Shown here: positions 1 to 12,500 of the stretch, piece by piece
Layout of the letters: every line of letters starts with the position of its first letter
Position numbering within the stretch: the first letter of the stretch is position 1
Assembly (NCBI GenBank): GCA_964036275.1
Contig: OZ038440.1
Coordinates: forward strand, 9,213,690-9,277,689
Reading direction: 5' to 3'
Length of the DNA: 64,000 nucleotides
From: Litoditis marina
Lineage: Eukaryota > Nematoda > Chromadorea > Rhabditida > Rhabditidae
The notes under the pieces: generated by a model
Told to the model about the DNA's origin: nothing
The model's database searches: none
Seen by the model: the letters and a program-made list of their open reading frames with translations, nothing else
Program-made: the position numbers and the translations under genes

Positions 1-392
1 TTTTGGTCTGTTTTCATCTCACCTGCTCGGTGTATGAGCCATATCAACCGGCTTTCCCACTTTTCCATGTTTTCGTCTTTTTTGAACTTTTCTCCATCAT
101 AATAACATTTTTTCGTGTTCCTTGGTTTCCCTCGGTCATATTTCCCTCACTCTCTTCATCCTTTTTCTTTCTAGTTCTCAGTTTTAAGTGTCTCTATTCG
201 CTATTTCACAATCTTTTCTGATTATCTCTTTTCAGCTTGCTCTCCCTACTTCTCTCTTTATCTTTCTTCCCCTTTTTCTCTCTCAGTGTCTCATATGTTT
301 CTTTTTTTCTTCTATTCTTCTTCTTCTTCTTCTCCTTCTTTTCAGTTTATTCTAATTCCTCTCTCTTTCCTTCTTGAACTAGTGATTAACTC

Positions 393-585
393 GTGCCACC
401 TAATTCTGGTGGTGCTCCTGTCGTTTCCACACCATTTCTCGACATCTTCAATTGGCCGGATCACTCTCATTCAGCACATTTCACCGCTGATGCCGGGCAC
501 GGCCATTGTTCACGCATTGACAAACGCCTGGGGACTATCATCTCTGAGAACCTGGGTGGTCAAGAAGGCTCTAGGTTACAGTAGA
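393..585 (+). other. GC-rich open stretch, possible upstream exon
   Basis: This block is much richer in G+C than the T/C-rich and GA-repeat DNA on either side, and is open in two plus-strand frames. One frame could begin after the AG near 475 and end at a GT near 579. I could not match either frame to the basonuclin N-terminal domain. It may be an upstream exon of the zinc-finger gene that follows, or chance. Confidence 0.2.
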
Positions 586-594
586 TTCTAGAGT

Positions 595-751
595 TCTCGG
601 AGAAAGAGAGAGAAAAAAGTAAGAGAGAAGAGAGAGAGAGAAGGAGAGCAATGATGATATTCACCTGAGCTTGAACAATGTTCGGCAGCTACATGAGTTA
701 GAGACAGGGAGCGAAATAGAGAGAGAGAGAGAGGGAGAGAGAGATAGAGAT

Positions 752-782
<31 letters not shown>

Positions 783-795
783 AAGAAATAGAGCC
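595..795. repeat. GA-rich simple repeat
   Basis: A run of GA/GATA units fills most of 600-660 and 715-785. It creates spurious Ser/Leu-rich open frames on the minus strand and Glu/Arg-rich frames on the plus strand. No gene is supported here. Confidence 0.85.
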
Positions 796-1199
796 ACGGA
801 GAGACGGAGAGAAAAATACATCGTATCTCTCTTTCAACGTAGTGTACAGAGCACATGGTAAAAAAGTCTCCAACTCGGGTTAACCATTTTCTCCTATTAT
901 GTGATCTGTATTTTACCGTGTTACCCTGAGAAGCAAACGATGTTATATAGTACAACGTACACTAATTTCGAATTTGGGAGCACGTTCACAAGTTTTTGTC
1001 CTCTGAGCTTTGGTGGCGTTCCTATTGACATGTATTTTATGAGGCAAATGGGGTGACGAGACAGCCATCAGTCATCTCACTGAAATCCGGCCCCAGTCGC
1101 GCCCATATTTAGCCGTGTTTCGGGGGATGAGCGGGAAGACATGGAATGTTTTCATGAATCGGAAATATATAAAAATTGATGACCATTGTTCCTTTTACA

Positions 1200-1535
1200 T
1201 TTCACAGTGACCAGACTACAATACTCCTCGAGAATCCACCTTCAGTGTTCAAACTACAACACCTTTTCAGAACTTGGACGGCTTGCCCATTTACGTGTGG
1301 CTGTAGTCTTCTTTGATTCACCCGTTCATTTCTATACTAATTCTCAAGTTGGATTTGCGCACTAACAAAGCACAAAACTTAGAATCCACCTTTAATGTTC
1401 AAACCAAAATACTTCTTTAGAATTCGCCTTTACCGATTAGACTCCAATAGTTCTTCAGAATCCGCTCTCAGTGATCAAACTACAATTCTTCTATATAGTC
1501 CGTTTTTTTCTGTTCAAACTACAATACCTGTTCAG
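1200..1535 (+). repeat. Degenerate tandem repeat with pseudo-exon copy
   Basis: A unit of roughly 35-40 bp, recognisable by GTTCAAACTACAATA followed by TTCAGAATCC, recurs imperfectly near 1215, 1245, 1395, 1440, 1475 and 1515. The last copy provides the acceptor and first bases of the coding exon at 1536. The copy at about 1262-1303 resembles the start of that exon (reads NLDGLPIYVW then a stop, against [10 protein letters not shown]), so it looks like a decayed partial exon duplication. Confidence 0.6.
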
Positions 1536-4500
1536 AATCCGGACGGCTCGCCGATCTCCGTTTGGCGTACCGTGGACGAGTCGCTGGCCATGGACCGTCT
1601 GTCCTCGTTTCCCTTCTGCTCCCCCATCCTCGATGGACTACGTGCCGGCTTCTTCCCGCCATGGATTCCCATGCAGATGAACATGACACCTATGCCCAGC
1701 CTCGCATCACGTAAGTTCAAGGTTCTGTGGTCTCGATCTTTACTTCTGCTTATTCCAGGCATACAAGAGTTATTTTCAGGCGGGTACCTTGTGAGAAAGG
1801 TTACGTTCAAACTATACAGGCAAAAACGGCTGTAAAACTACACTTTCTGGCGTCAAATTTAGTTTGGCAAACTGCACAAATTAATGTAGTGCAACTGTCT
1901 CCAGCTGCATCCTTCGGATAAATGAGGCCTACCAATAAATTACATTTTGGATAAATGCGCAGTTAATAGACTATTTCTGAATGCAAACCTTCACAAACAC
2001 AGTTGTTTCAGTGCCGTGTCGCATATCTACCGTACCCTCTCCCGCTTCCTCCGCGGCACGAAGCGAGCGTCTGGAGCCGGACCAGCCTGAGCTGGAGGAA
2101 CCGGTCAATGTGGTAGACTCGCCGTCACCGGCACCAACCGACGCCACACACGCGCTGTCGATAGCATCGAATGAGGTTTGACTGAGTAAAGAATTTTCTA
2201 TCAAAGTTTCTAATTGGGTTCGGGCATCGTGCCAATCAACTTTCTGATGTTCAAAGAAAAATTTTCGGACACCCATTTTCGCTATTAGAAAGGCGAATGA
2301 TAGTCAAGTGGTTTTTTCACTGAATTCCATAGAATTGTTTTGTACATCTCAGTTTTTTTTTCACAAAAGAGAACAGTTTTTATTCACAGGAGTCCCCCTC
2401 CTCGGAACAGAAACTGAAGAAGCGCGTCCATTGTGAGTTGTGCAAGAAGTCGTTCTGTGACAAGGGCGCCCTGAAGATTCACACGAGTGCCGTCCATTTG
2501 AAGGAGATGCACACCTGCACGGTGCCCGGCTGCGGCAAGGAGTTCAGCAGCAGACGCAGTCGGTTGGTTCAAATATGTTCTAGTTGAGGTGTCGATTGTT
2601 GTATGTATTGTTGTAGGGTTGTTAATCGAGTTCAAAATTTCAAGTTTTCGAGTTTTCGAGTTTTCGAGTTTTCGAGTTTTAGAGTTTTGAGAAATTTCGA
2701 GTTTTCGAGTTTCCAGTTCAACTCAACTTGAAAATTTTCGAGTTTTTTCGAGTCGAGTCGAGTTTCGAGTTCGAGTTTAACAACCCTAGTATTGTTGTAT
2801 GTAGCGTTCTTGTAGTGTTGTATCGTTGTTGTATGTGTGGTGTGTATGTATCGACCGCTGTTACTTTCTAGTAACTTTGAGTCAAAAACAAAAACAAGTC
2901 AACGCGAAACTGTGGGGCTTGTGGTTTTTTCGATAATGTGAATCACCCTCAACGAGCGACAAACCGAATTATAGGCCATAGCTATGTATGATGTATCTTC
3001 CCGCTCTGTGCAGTTGTGATAGGATGTAATCAATTGACTTATGAATATAAAACTAATTACAGAAACCGCCACGCCTCCAACAGTAACCCGAAACTTCATA
3101 TGCCCGAAGGTACCCCGTTCCGCGATCAATTGGGGTCGATGCAAATGCCCGGAGTGAGTTATACACGTGGTGAAACCAACATGTAGTCTTGCAGGTGATG
3201 ATGTTGAGAGAACTGATAAAAAGATCATGTTCTATGCAGTTTTTCAGCACTGCATGGTCTAAATTGTTATGTCGATTACACACATATTTACCATTGTGCG
3301 GTACGAGTACTATCAACATGTTTTCTGCCGATTGGAGACATTTTTGACTTTACGCTTGCGTTCTACAAAAAAGAGCTAGCAAATAATATCACACATCATC
3401 GGATATTCCGAGCGTTCAACATTCGTCCGAAAGTTTCGTTGCATACTGTAGAAGTTGAAGTAGAAATGACATGGACAATACCACGTCATTGAAGAAAATG
3501 AACGAAATTAAAAAGAAGATGGTTTGAAAACATATGATATGAAAAATGGTGTTGAAAAGTAACTTCACGGGGAGGTTTCATTTCATTTAATCATTTTTTC
3601 TGCTGTTCCAGTCCTCGATGACGTCGCCCCTGTACTCGCAGCCGCAGTCCTCCTCCTCTTCCTCCGACCCGTCCCCCTCCAGCCACCCGGTCACGCCTCG
3701 ATCGATACTCGGCAAGAGAAGGGCCGATGATCTACCCGATCAAAGACCACTTGATCTCAGCTGGCGAAACAGGTTCTTATACTTTTCTCTCGTACTAAGA
3801 CAGCAAAAGGTCGAATATATGTAATGACGCTAAGCAAGCGGATGTTTAGTATTTTCCAGTATATGAGAGCGTGTGTAGATCAAACACACGCTGGCCCGCC
3901 AAAATCAGCCCCTCACGAAATTGACTGTACGCTGTCCGCGATGGTTTGACGATTTCTGTGGAAACTGTCCTCAAGTGAAACTATCATTCATCAGAAACAT
4001 GACTTTCGAACACATGCGAACAGGAAGTATTCGTGGTGTTCAGTGTCCGATTCCTTCAACATTGAAGTATTGTAGTTTTTAATATTGGAACACTCCATGA
4101 TGTTCTCGGTTCGGACGAAAATTTGAGGGAAATTTTCGAAAACGTTACAAGTTATGTTTTCAGCACCGACGTAGGACCGCCAAATGCAAAGAATCCGTTC
4201 CCGTTTCCCACGGCAGATCTGCAACTGATGTTGCTGCAGCACATTGTTCAGGCTCAGGTATAGCTAAAAAAATATGTATATTTCCCTCGGTCTCTCTCTC
4301 TCCATCTTCCTCTTTCTCTTTCTCTCTATCTCTCACTAAACTCTTTCTCTTTTTTAATCATAATATCCCCCTCTCTGTTCCACATGTTTTCTCTCACATT
4401 CTCTTCTCTCTTTCCCCTCTTACTCTATTTTGTACCCACGACTCTTTCTCTCTAAGTCGCATTTGATCTCTTTTTTCTGACTTTTGTCACTGTGCGACCA

Positions 4501-4659
4501 GTTGTTTGATTGATTTATTGGGCAAATGAGAGCTTAAAAAACTCTTACTCAGTGTTTCGACTCCATAACGTCAGTTTACATGATCAATTCGATGTTTTAA
4601 TTCGGTGCATCTTACAGGCCTCGAGCACACTGGGAAACATGATCAACAACCGATCTTAG
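1536..4659 (+). CDS. bnc: Basonuclin/disco-type C2H2 zinc-finger regulator, 3' part
   Basis: Nuclear DNA-binding regulator of the basonuclin/disconnected family. Exons joined by phase: 1536-1710, 2012-2175, 2390-2562, 3063-3153, 3612-3772, 4164-4257, 4618-4659 (TAG), about 299 residues from 1536. Exons 3-4 encode the family's paired C2H2 fingers: finger 1 has [18 protein letters not shown], finger 2 has CTVPGC...SSRRSRNRH followed by NPKLHMP. The phase-2 intron splits finger 2 between SRRSR and NRH. Downstream lie a Ser/Pro-rich linker, a basic GKRRADD, a PLDLS motif that fits CtBP corepressor binding, and a short hydrophobic tail LMLLQHIVQ. Before the fingers is a Pro/Met/Phe-rich segment and an acidic Pro-rich one. 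The true start is not established: M at 1590 sits in a good context (GCCATGG), but exons further upstream are possible. The family assignment is strong; the 5' end is weak. Confidence 0.85.
2614..2788. mobile_element. Small TIR element with GAGTTTTC repeats
   Basis: An insert in an intron of the zinc-finger gene is bounded by TAGGGTTGTTA and its reverse complement TAACAACCCTA. The interior is a degenerate array of CGAGTTTT units. The same flank word (TATTGTTG) occurs on both sides, though the surrounding DNA is itself repetitive. A related sequence ending in TAACAACCCTAAT occurs at about 50905-51006. Likely a non-autonomous MITE-like repeat. Confidence 0.6.
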
Positions 4660-5665
4660 GAACATTTTTCGATGTTTTAGAGTAAATTCTATGTTCTACA
4701 GGTATTTTATGACTAGTACTGAATAGTAATATGGTTTTTTTGTAATTTTCCACATTCAGTTTGACTCGGCTGTACTGAAATAGCGCCTGAATTAATAGTT
4801 CTGAAGATATTGTTATATAGATATTTATAGCCACAGATATGACATGCTTAGTCAGATGCTTTATGATCTATCATTGAGAATCAATCCACACCACTTTTTA
4901 ATAGAGAAAGTATAGAACCGTTTTTGTTTTGTCTCATTCAATTGTTCATACGTTCCCGGTTGTTTCCATTATAATAATCTCGGTGCAATAATAACTAAAT
5001 CTCATGGTTATTCGAGTGCTATCTTGCTTTTCTAGCTCAATCATAGTGCGCTTTTTGTCTTGCCACCGGTTCATGCAGATTGCCAATAATGTATGTACTC
5101 TTATTAATATAAATCGCTCTCAATTGTATTGTAATCCATGTGAATGAAGTTCAAATATATTTTGTTCCAGTAATAAAACAATAACTCCAACAATATTTCT
5201 TCAGATAAGGTTATGGTTGGAGAAACAGAAACGTTGGAAAACCTATGTTTCAACTTCCAACCCCTAAGGAATTCACACAAATGACGTTTACCGTAAACAG
5301 AGTGAGTAGCAGGAAGCTTTATCACGTACAATGACATTTCAACATGTGACATTACTAGTAATGTACTTGTACAATAGGGATGAGAGTCACATGCTACCCT
5401 CAAGAATATTCTTTTGTCTTCTGCTAAAGATATCAGGATGTGCTAATACCACTAATGCAGAGATATGATCAGCTATGCGGGTGAAGATGTATGTTCTCAC
5501 ACCCACCGCAGTAGCTAGAAATAGAAATATTCTGGTTCGGTATGACGAGATGAAATACATTTTTCATACGTGTGGAGTGAATGAAAAATGAGTGATACGA
5601 ACTCCAGAATTTGCAGAAGATTCAAGTGTGGAGATGGAAGAATTACTGGTTCTGCACTTGTACAT

Positions 5666-5796
5666 AGGTGAAAAGTCAAGGGACTTTTAGGCCCTAAAAG
5701 GGAGATTTCGGCTACCAAATCGCGGCCCTAAAAGGAACCTTTTAGGCTTGCGATCTTTGGCCCGAAAGGGCCTTTTAGTCCCTTGACTTTCCACCT
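5666..5796. repeat. Fold-back element, TTTTAGGCCC type
   Basis: Imperfect inverted repeat: AGGTGAAAAGTCAAGGGACTT at the left is mirrored at the right by GTCCCTTGACTTTCCACCT. Internal palindromes such as AGGCCCTAAAAGG and GGCCCGAAAGGGCC let it fold almost end to end. No coding capacity; a MITE-like fold-back repeat. Confidence 0.75.
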
Positions 5797-8704
5797 GAGA
5801 CAGGAAGATGATAGATAGTACCGCCATGTGTTTAACAGTAACAATACGAAGCTGATTATACTACTTGGCTTTTTCATCGAAGTATTTCCTCCTCAATGCT
5901 TTGTGGACGTCCGTGTTGAGCAATTACACTTCTCGACAGTGAAACTCCTCGGAATTCAAAGTGATCACGTTATTGAATTGTTTCATCAAGTTATTTTCAT
6001 TGGACCTACGTGATATTCATCATTAAAACTTTCTCGATTTTTCTGCGTGGGAAACCAATCCGTGGGAACTACTACCCTACTGCCCATACAAAAAATGTAG
6101 ATCGTCATATTCCCCTTTATCAGCTGAACACAGTGTCTCGGAGGTTTGTTCAATTCCAAGTCACTAAATTCATCTGTTATGATATCACCCCGTAAGGGAG
6201 AAGAGTGAAAATGTAAGTATCAGGCAGGACACAGATGAGAACGTTTAAATCTTCTTCTTTCTACGTCTGTTTGGTAGTGCACTACCTTTCGCTACATTAT
6301 TTTTTCAGGCAAATTGAGGTTTTCTCTCATTTTAAATAGCAGGAGATCGTCAAATCAAATTCAAATTGATCAAAAAATCCAATTCAATTCAAAAGGAAAT
6401 CAAGTGTGACTTTCTCTCATTTTCAATAGTGTGAGAACCGTCTCGATTACGAAATATATCTACGTCAACGAGGTCCGAAACTTCGAGTGCTAAACAAACT
6501 GCCCTCTCCGTAGACATAGTTCACACTTGATAGTTCATTTGGGCGGGTTCAAATAGGTTTAAAAGAAACGTGAAGATCCATTACGTATTCTTACACTTGC
6601 ACTTACCGAGAAAGTTTCTTGCAAACTCTTTTGATGGAAATATTAGTTTGTTTGTGAAGATTTGTTTAGGAATCCACTACCTTTCGTACTATGTGCATAA
6701 TTTCATTATGATCAATATTCATTATGATTACAGTTGTAACACTATTGACATAGAGATCAAAAGGTTAATAATTTGAACTCTCAATGTATGACACTTTTGA
6801 ATAGGCTTTCTTCAAATCCCCTCACTACCAGTTTTATTATAACGTACAGAAATGATTTAACCCAATTAGCTGATCCATGTGGACTTTGAGCGATTCCCAA
6901 CGCGACATCTGTCTTTCACATTTTTAAACTAAACAAATCTCTAAAACCAAAAAGCGCACTCTTCCAAAAAAGCATTGAAAAGTTAATCAGAAGTTATGAT
7001 AGAGAATCAAACCTATCTCTCACGGGTTTCGAAGCATCTATGTTTCCATATTGTATTTCAGCACACGTCTCTGTCGTCATTTTTCTAACTTTACAGCAGG
7101 TAACTAGCATGCTAATGAACACTGCTGCGGATCATTCATCGATTTCATCAAATTAAACTTTGTTTTCATTTAATAAATAATCTTTTTGATTTCCTTTACG
7201 ATTAGGTTTTATTAGGAATCCATTGCAAGTCATGATTTGTTTATTTTGCACGGCTTTTCCACAACAAAACAGTTGTTTACTATTTGTGTAGTGCTAATAA
7301 TATCCAGTTTTATTACCCTCTCAATGACGTTTGATGGTTATGAGAAAATGCTACGTGATTTTCTGATCGAGTAGAATGTTGTAGTGCTGGAATGCCCTAA
7401 GGGTATTTGCACAAAGGACATACACCGAGACATAGATCCTATTGGTTATTCTAGTGAATACTAGTGAATAGTATACACACTGGTGTGTAACAGGTTCTAC
7501 GAAATTGTCTGTTGAATATGTTATTCTCCATGAAATACCTATCAGAAAAAGTGAATTATTATTTATCCGGTTTATTAACGTATACGTGAGTTTTCTGTTC
7601 AGTTTTAGCTGGTCAATTTATGAAATTTTTCGCGACAGCACGTTAATTTGTGAAGTTTGAAACCAAACAGAATGCACAATAGAATTTTTCATAAGGTTTT
7701 GTCCGTATAATATACTCGTACTCGTGTCACAGCATATTTGCTGTGACTACCATATCTGCCTTCCGTAGGTCCTGAAACAAAGTTATAAAGTTTCCCAGCT
7801 TGTACTCTAGCTCGTTCCGATCAAGAAAGTGACGGTCCTATAGAGTGAGCCATAAGTTGAGAATGAACATCCCAATATTACTCATGCAAGCATTTCCACT
7901 CAGAAAATTTCGAAACACTCATTTTGTATGAAAACGTGGAATTCACGATCTATTCACTAGTGAGTACATGTTTGTCACAAATGGAACTCCCACAGGTATT
8001 TGACACGAGAATTCTTACGACTAGATTTTTTCTGTGGGTCTCACCATTATACGATAACTCGAAATAATCGTTTCATTACTATCTCAGACACGAATTGGGC
8101 GGCTCAAAAAGTTATAATCAAATAGAACTTCAATTGATTGAAAATGCATAAAGTGTTGATTACTATACTTGTCATTACCTTTTAAATAGAAAAACTATTA
8201 TTTCGAGGTGGCGTATCGTGTTATTCTCTTCCGTTCAGTATAAGAACTTTATACATCTTTTAATGTTTTGTTTTTGTCCTAACTGTCTCCTTCTACTTGA
8301 TTGTTTTGCTGTCTTCCTTATGTGACTTTTCTCCATTTCCTTCAGTTTGTTTTGCAACGGAAACGTTTTCCACCCCAACCCCATCATTGCCCTGTGCTTT
8401 CCCACCACTCCCCTTGAGATCGTCAGTTCACCCGTGAATTAGTTATCAGCCCGATATCCGAGCTCTTTTTGTCACTAAATTCACAATTCAGTTTTTTGCT
8501 CAGATCGGTTCTATAACATGCGTTCAGGTAGAATATCTGTGGTGTAGTATGCTCTTCATGCATGCACTTTTGTCGGTTTCAAAATACAAACGACGTCTAG
8601 TAGATCGGACCGTTCTGTCCATCGTAGAAAGAGTGAAATAGAACCTTAGCAAAATAAACATCTATTTTTTATGTTATTGTTTAACACTTTGGTATAACTA
8701 TAAC

Positions 8705-8768
8705 ATCCAAAACGTCCTAGTGACACAAATATATTTTGTTCAAATGAATAATCTATTATATAATATAA
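8705..8768 (+). repeat. Dispersed repeat, copy 1
   Basis: Core GTCCTAGTGACACAA followed by TATATTTTGTTCAAAT matches the sequence at about 54028-54088 in the same orientation with few differences. Non-coding; probably the end of a mobile element, but no second end is recognised here. Confidence 0.65.
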
Positions 8769-11607
8769 TCTTATTGTTGTTGTTGTCATATACTCAGTTT
8801 TTGGTCGAGTTTTTGAAGTTTCAAAAAGGCATCTGTTTCACATTGAAACAGTTTGGTTGTGGTACTTCTTTGTTTGAGCGCGTTATCTTTTAACTGGCCG
8901 CAAATGTGCTATCTATCTCACCCCTCTGTATGTTTTCAATACTTTCGTGTCTGATATTCTTGCTGATAGACGATACTTGAACCGAACTTTCTTACTTGGC
9001 TTCAAATAGTCTGAAAATACTCCTGTTGTATTTCAATCAGAGCCCAACTAGGAAACCTCAATTTCCCCACATTTTTGAAATAGGGAAGCCAGAAAAGTCT
9101 TGAACTTCGGTTCAAATGTTATCATGATTCTCTTTTTCTTTTCTTCGTTTCTATTTCCCTATCAAAAAACTTGCCGACCTCATTTGAGATAGGGAGGTTC
9201 CGCATTGGAAAATGGCGACGAAATTGGTTAGGTAGAATGGATGGGTGGGTGGCAGCATAAACATGCTTGATGTTATTCAATTGAAAGAAGTTTCTCATCT
9301 AACTTGTTTATCTTTCTTGACTCTTTTAACGGACAACAAGTAAACGAAAACATTTACTGGTATCTTGAAACAAACATACTCACACTGATAACATTTTAGG
9401 GATCTGCAAGCTCGTTAAGTTGACATAATACTGTGTAATACCCAACAGGGAGTATGGCGAAATCAGTTGTACATTTGACGTTTGAATGATTTATAACCAA
9501 GACCCCAACTTTTATTCTTATTCAATCTGCTCGAGAACTGCTTCCTTCTCTCGTCTACTATCTCTGGATCTTTACGTAAACTCAAGCTCTTATCATCGAA
9601 TCTTTCTTTCCCCATTAGCGTTATTTCCAATAAGTTTCTGTGTATTTCAAGAGTCATAACTTGGTAACTTTGCTTTTGTGATGGACGTCTTTATTCCTCT
9701 TTCTAGTAATATTCTTCTAATATCTCTTGTGTTCACCATTAATAATACTATTCATCGTGACCAAGTCTTTCTTCGTTGTAATTTGATCTCAATGCTTTTC
9801 AACAATATTCACTTTTTGTGATATTTGAAACAATTATTTTGACATCATCTCGCTTAGTTTGTATACCTACATCTGGGTTTTTGGCGCATTAGCGACTAAC
9901 CTTCGAGAATTTTGAAGACTCATCAATAACAACTATACGTTATTCTTTTGAACTCATAGGTTTCTGATCGCTCTAGGACAATTACATTTTGGTTTTTATG
10001 TATTCTATTATGAATTGGATTAGTATTCAGTCTTTGACAACCCATTGTTCTTTTAATGGTAATCGAAAAAAAAGTAATTATTCGCCCTTTGGTTTTTGCA
10101 TAGTTATCAAGGTTACCGTCTCGTTAAGGTCTTACTACTCTCAGTCTATTTTCGATGGCCAGACCACACTTCATTCAGAAGTAGTTACCTCACAGTGGTA
10201 TTTACCTCATAAACATGGCTCGAGCTCAAAAAAACTTTTCATTTCGATCCGAAATGACGTAAAATATGTAAAACATCCAAGTTTGAGAGCGTGCAAGTAG
10301 AAACTTCACTACTGGGGGCATCATTTTTCACCTTCTACATAACTATTTCATTCACTGCTGAGAAAATATGGATCGAATGAGGTACTTTGGGGCCAGAAGC
10401 CAGCTTTCCAAACCACACTCATATTTCACCTTAAATGGCGAGTAATAACCATATATGTTATATTTTATGATAATGGAAATAATTAACATTCCTAAGTTGG
10501 GGGCTTTGCTATAGTGGACTCGTACCATACTAATCATTATACGAATACTAGGTCCCAATAACTTAACTTTAACATCGGGTAACATATCTGTAGGGCATGC
10601 ATCTGGAGCTATTAGAAGTTGAACATCTTGCTGCTAAACAGCTAAACATATTTCATGAGCTACTCGCAATTCAACTCACACAAGTATCTAAATTGGCGTT
10701 CTTTCTCTTGATTGCTGTTCCAACTTAAAGATCAAATTGTGGCACATATAAAACAACAAAACACATCAGTAAACGAAAACACAAAAACAATAGGTCCAAT
10801 CTATTCTGTCCACCTTTTATTTGACTAGTTAACTTCATTTATTTGAGAAACAAAACGTGTTGAAGTATGCTTTGGTCAACACAATTCACATCTCGCGTGA
10901 GACTTATATTAAAAATAAGCTTCCCGGCGCGGTAGCAACCGCAACCCTCGTGAGATATTCTCATGAACTTTTTCGCTCCCCATGAACGTCTCATGAAATA
11001 CTTCGCCATTTTTAACCATTGCTATGCTACTACATTCAAGGTCCAGTAGTTCACAAAGCTGGCGATTATTTTTCATGAGAAAGAGAACTTCTCAAGAGAA
11101 AGTGCATGTGAGCTTCTCATGAGGTTTTAGGGATAGTTATCGCGCTTGCTGAATGAAGATGATCGAAACACATTTTAAAAACTGGAGAACTTACCACGTG
11201 TTTTCATGTCAAACCCAATTGTCTAATTTAGCTCGGCCGCTTGAATTGGGACCTTTTCTGATTAGTCAAGTTCCCAAAGGAGGTGTGTAATCTTCCCCAA
11301 GTCACGTTGTAAAAAAGTTACAAATTACCCAGTGAAAGTCGACGGTAGTAGAAACAACACTCATAATTTTTAAGGTTCCCTTCTGGTCTATCCAAATATA
11401 CATCCGACTGATTACATGCAAACATAAGTTTAATCGAACACCAGTAGATGCTATTTTTATTTCTTCGTTTTAATCCTCTGTGTGTCACTTATTTTAATCA
11501 TGACAGTCTTAGACGAAATCCATACAACTGCGTGGAGCTCACGTCAATGAAGGATTTGCAAAGTTTCGAAATGCATTCCGCCTTTAATCACTTAATCTGC
11601 GACGTTT

Positions 11608-12090
11608 CTACACAACAATGAGAAGGAAGTGTGGTTCTCTGTCCATGGTCACGTTTTGTACTTCTCTGACGTCTCTCGTGAGAAAACTCCAGAGATCATC
11701 AAGACCTCGAGGCTGAAAACAAGACAGCTTTTCACTATGATTGTCATTTGATGACCCCAAAATGAGTTTGAAAAATGTCTGCCGTTTTCTGGCATATTTC
11801 GGACTAGCACTAGATACAGAAGAATCGTGGCGCTGAGTGCCACGCCTTACCTCGCGCCGCCTTTTATAGGTTCGGTCATCCTTTTCCCGAATGCACAATG
11901 CAAAGTAAAAATTGAAGTCACGTAAAACGTCCAAACATTGGTTTTCATCCAAAATACATAGTTCCAATATATTTAAGCCGGTGATCATAACTCCGTTAGG
12001 CCGAACACGCGGTAAATTAATCACTAAGTCGTTTATAGCCATCCAGAGACAATGTTTTCTAGCACACGTGAGATATCGAAGTATTTTCAT
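11608..12090 (-). CDS. Hypothetical minus-strand open frame or exon
   Basis: An open frame of 160 codons begins with ATG at 12090 immediately after an in-frame TAG. It has mixed, protein-like composition (for example LNILELCILDENQCLDVLRDF, a leucine-rich helical stretch, then a basic run RTYKRRREVRR). A consensus donor (GTAAGG, complement at 11845-11850) would end an exon of exactly 80 codons at 11851, so it may be one exon of a spliced gene. I do not recognise the family and cannot see partners on either side. Confidence 0.3.
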   Translation of the reverse strand: MKILRYLTCARKHCLWMAINDLVINLPRVRPNGVMITGLNILELCILDENQCLDVLRDFNFYFALCIREKDDRTYKRRREVRRGTQRHDSSVSSASPKYARKRQTFFKLILGSSNDNHSEKLSCFQPRGLDDLWSFLTRDVREVQNVTMDREPHFLLIVV

Positions 12091-12283
12091 CTAGACGATT
12101 ACGACGTGCACGATCCATGTGAATTTCTGGGGCGTCATCTCGTAAGCTGCAGATTTTCGTGAGCAGATTTTCGTGTTTTTCGGTGGCATTTGTGATAAAT
12201 AATCTAATAACAATCCCCTGTGTCTAGTGTAAGCCACATCAGTCAGCTAGCCAGACACATGCTTATCAGACTTTCAAAACTTC

Positions 12284-12500
12284 ATTTATGTGTCAGATTG
12301 TCCATGGATATCCCGGACTTTCATCCTCACCTGCGTATCTGCAATCATACGCTATTTCTCTTCTCTTAGATCCCGCCAGAATACGGGGGTCGCGAAATAG
12401 TGCGCAAAGCTGCCAGACGTATGATGGGATGAAGCTGCCGGAATATTATGGCATGCGTGAAGACTATGATCGTTTAGTAGTTTTATTGTCCCATTCATAA
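12284..12500 (+). CDS. Hypothetical plus-strand exon
   Basis: A GC-richer open stretch in AT-rich DNA ends with TAA at 12500. Its peptide is protein-like in composition (YPGLSSSPAYLQSYAISLL, then LPEYYGMREDYDRLV). A GTCAG acceptor-like site precedes it near 12297. An alternative acceptor near 12370 gives another short frame. No family recognised; could be a terminal exon or relic. Confidence 0.25.

Noticed and set aside
588..955. Ser/Leu-rich minus-strand frames
   Set aside because: Products of the GA-rich simple repeat.
3868..3892. Short hairpin AGCGTGTGT/ACACACGCT
   Set aside because: Only nine paired bases in an intron; no second copy or context.
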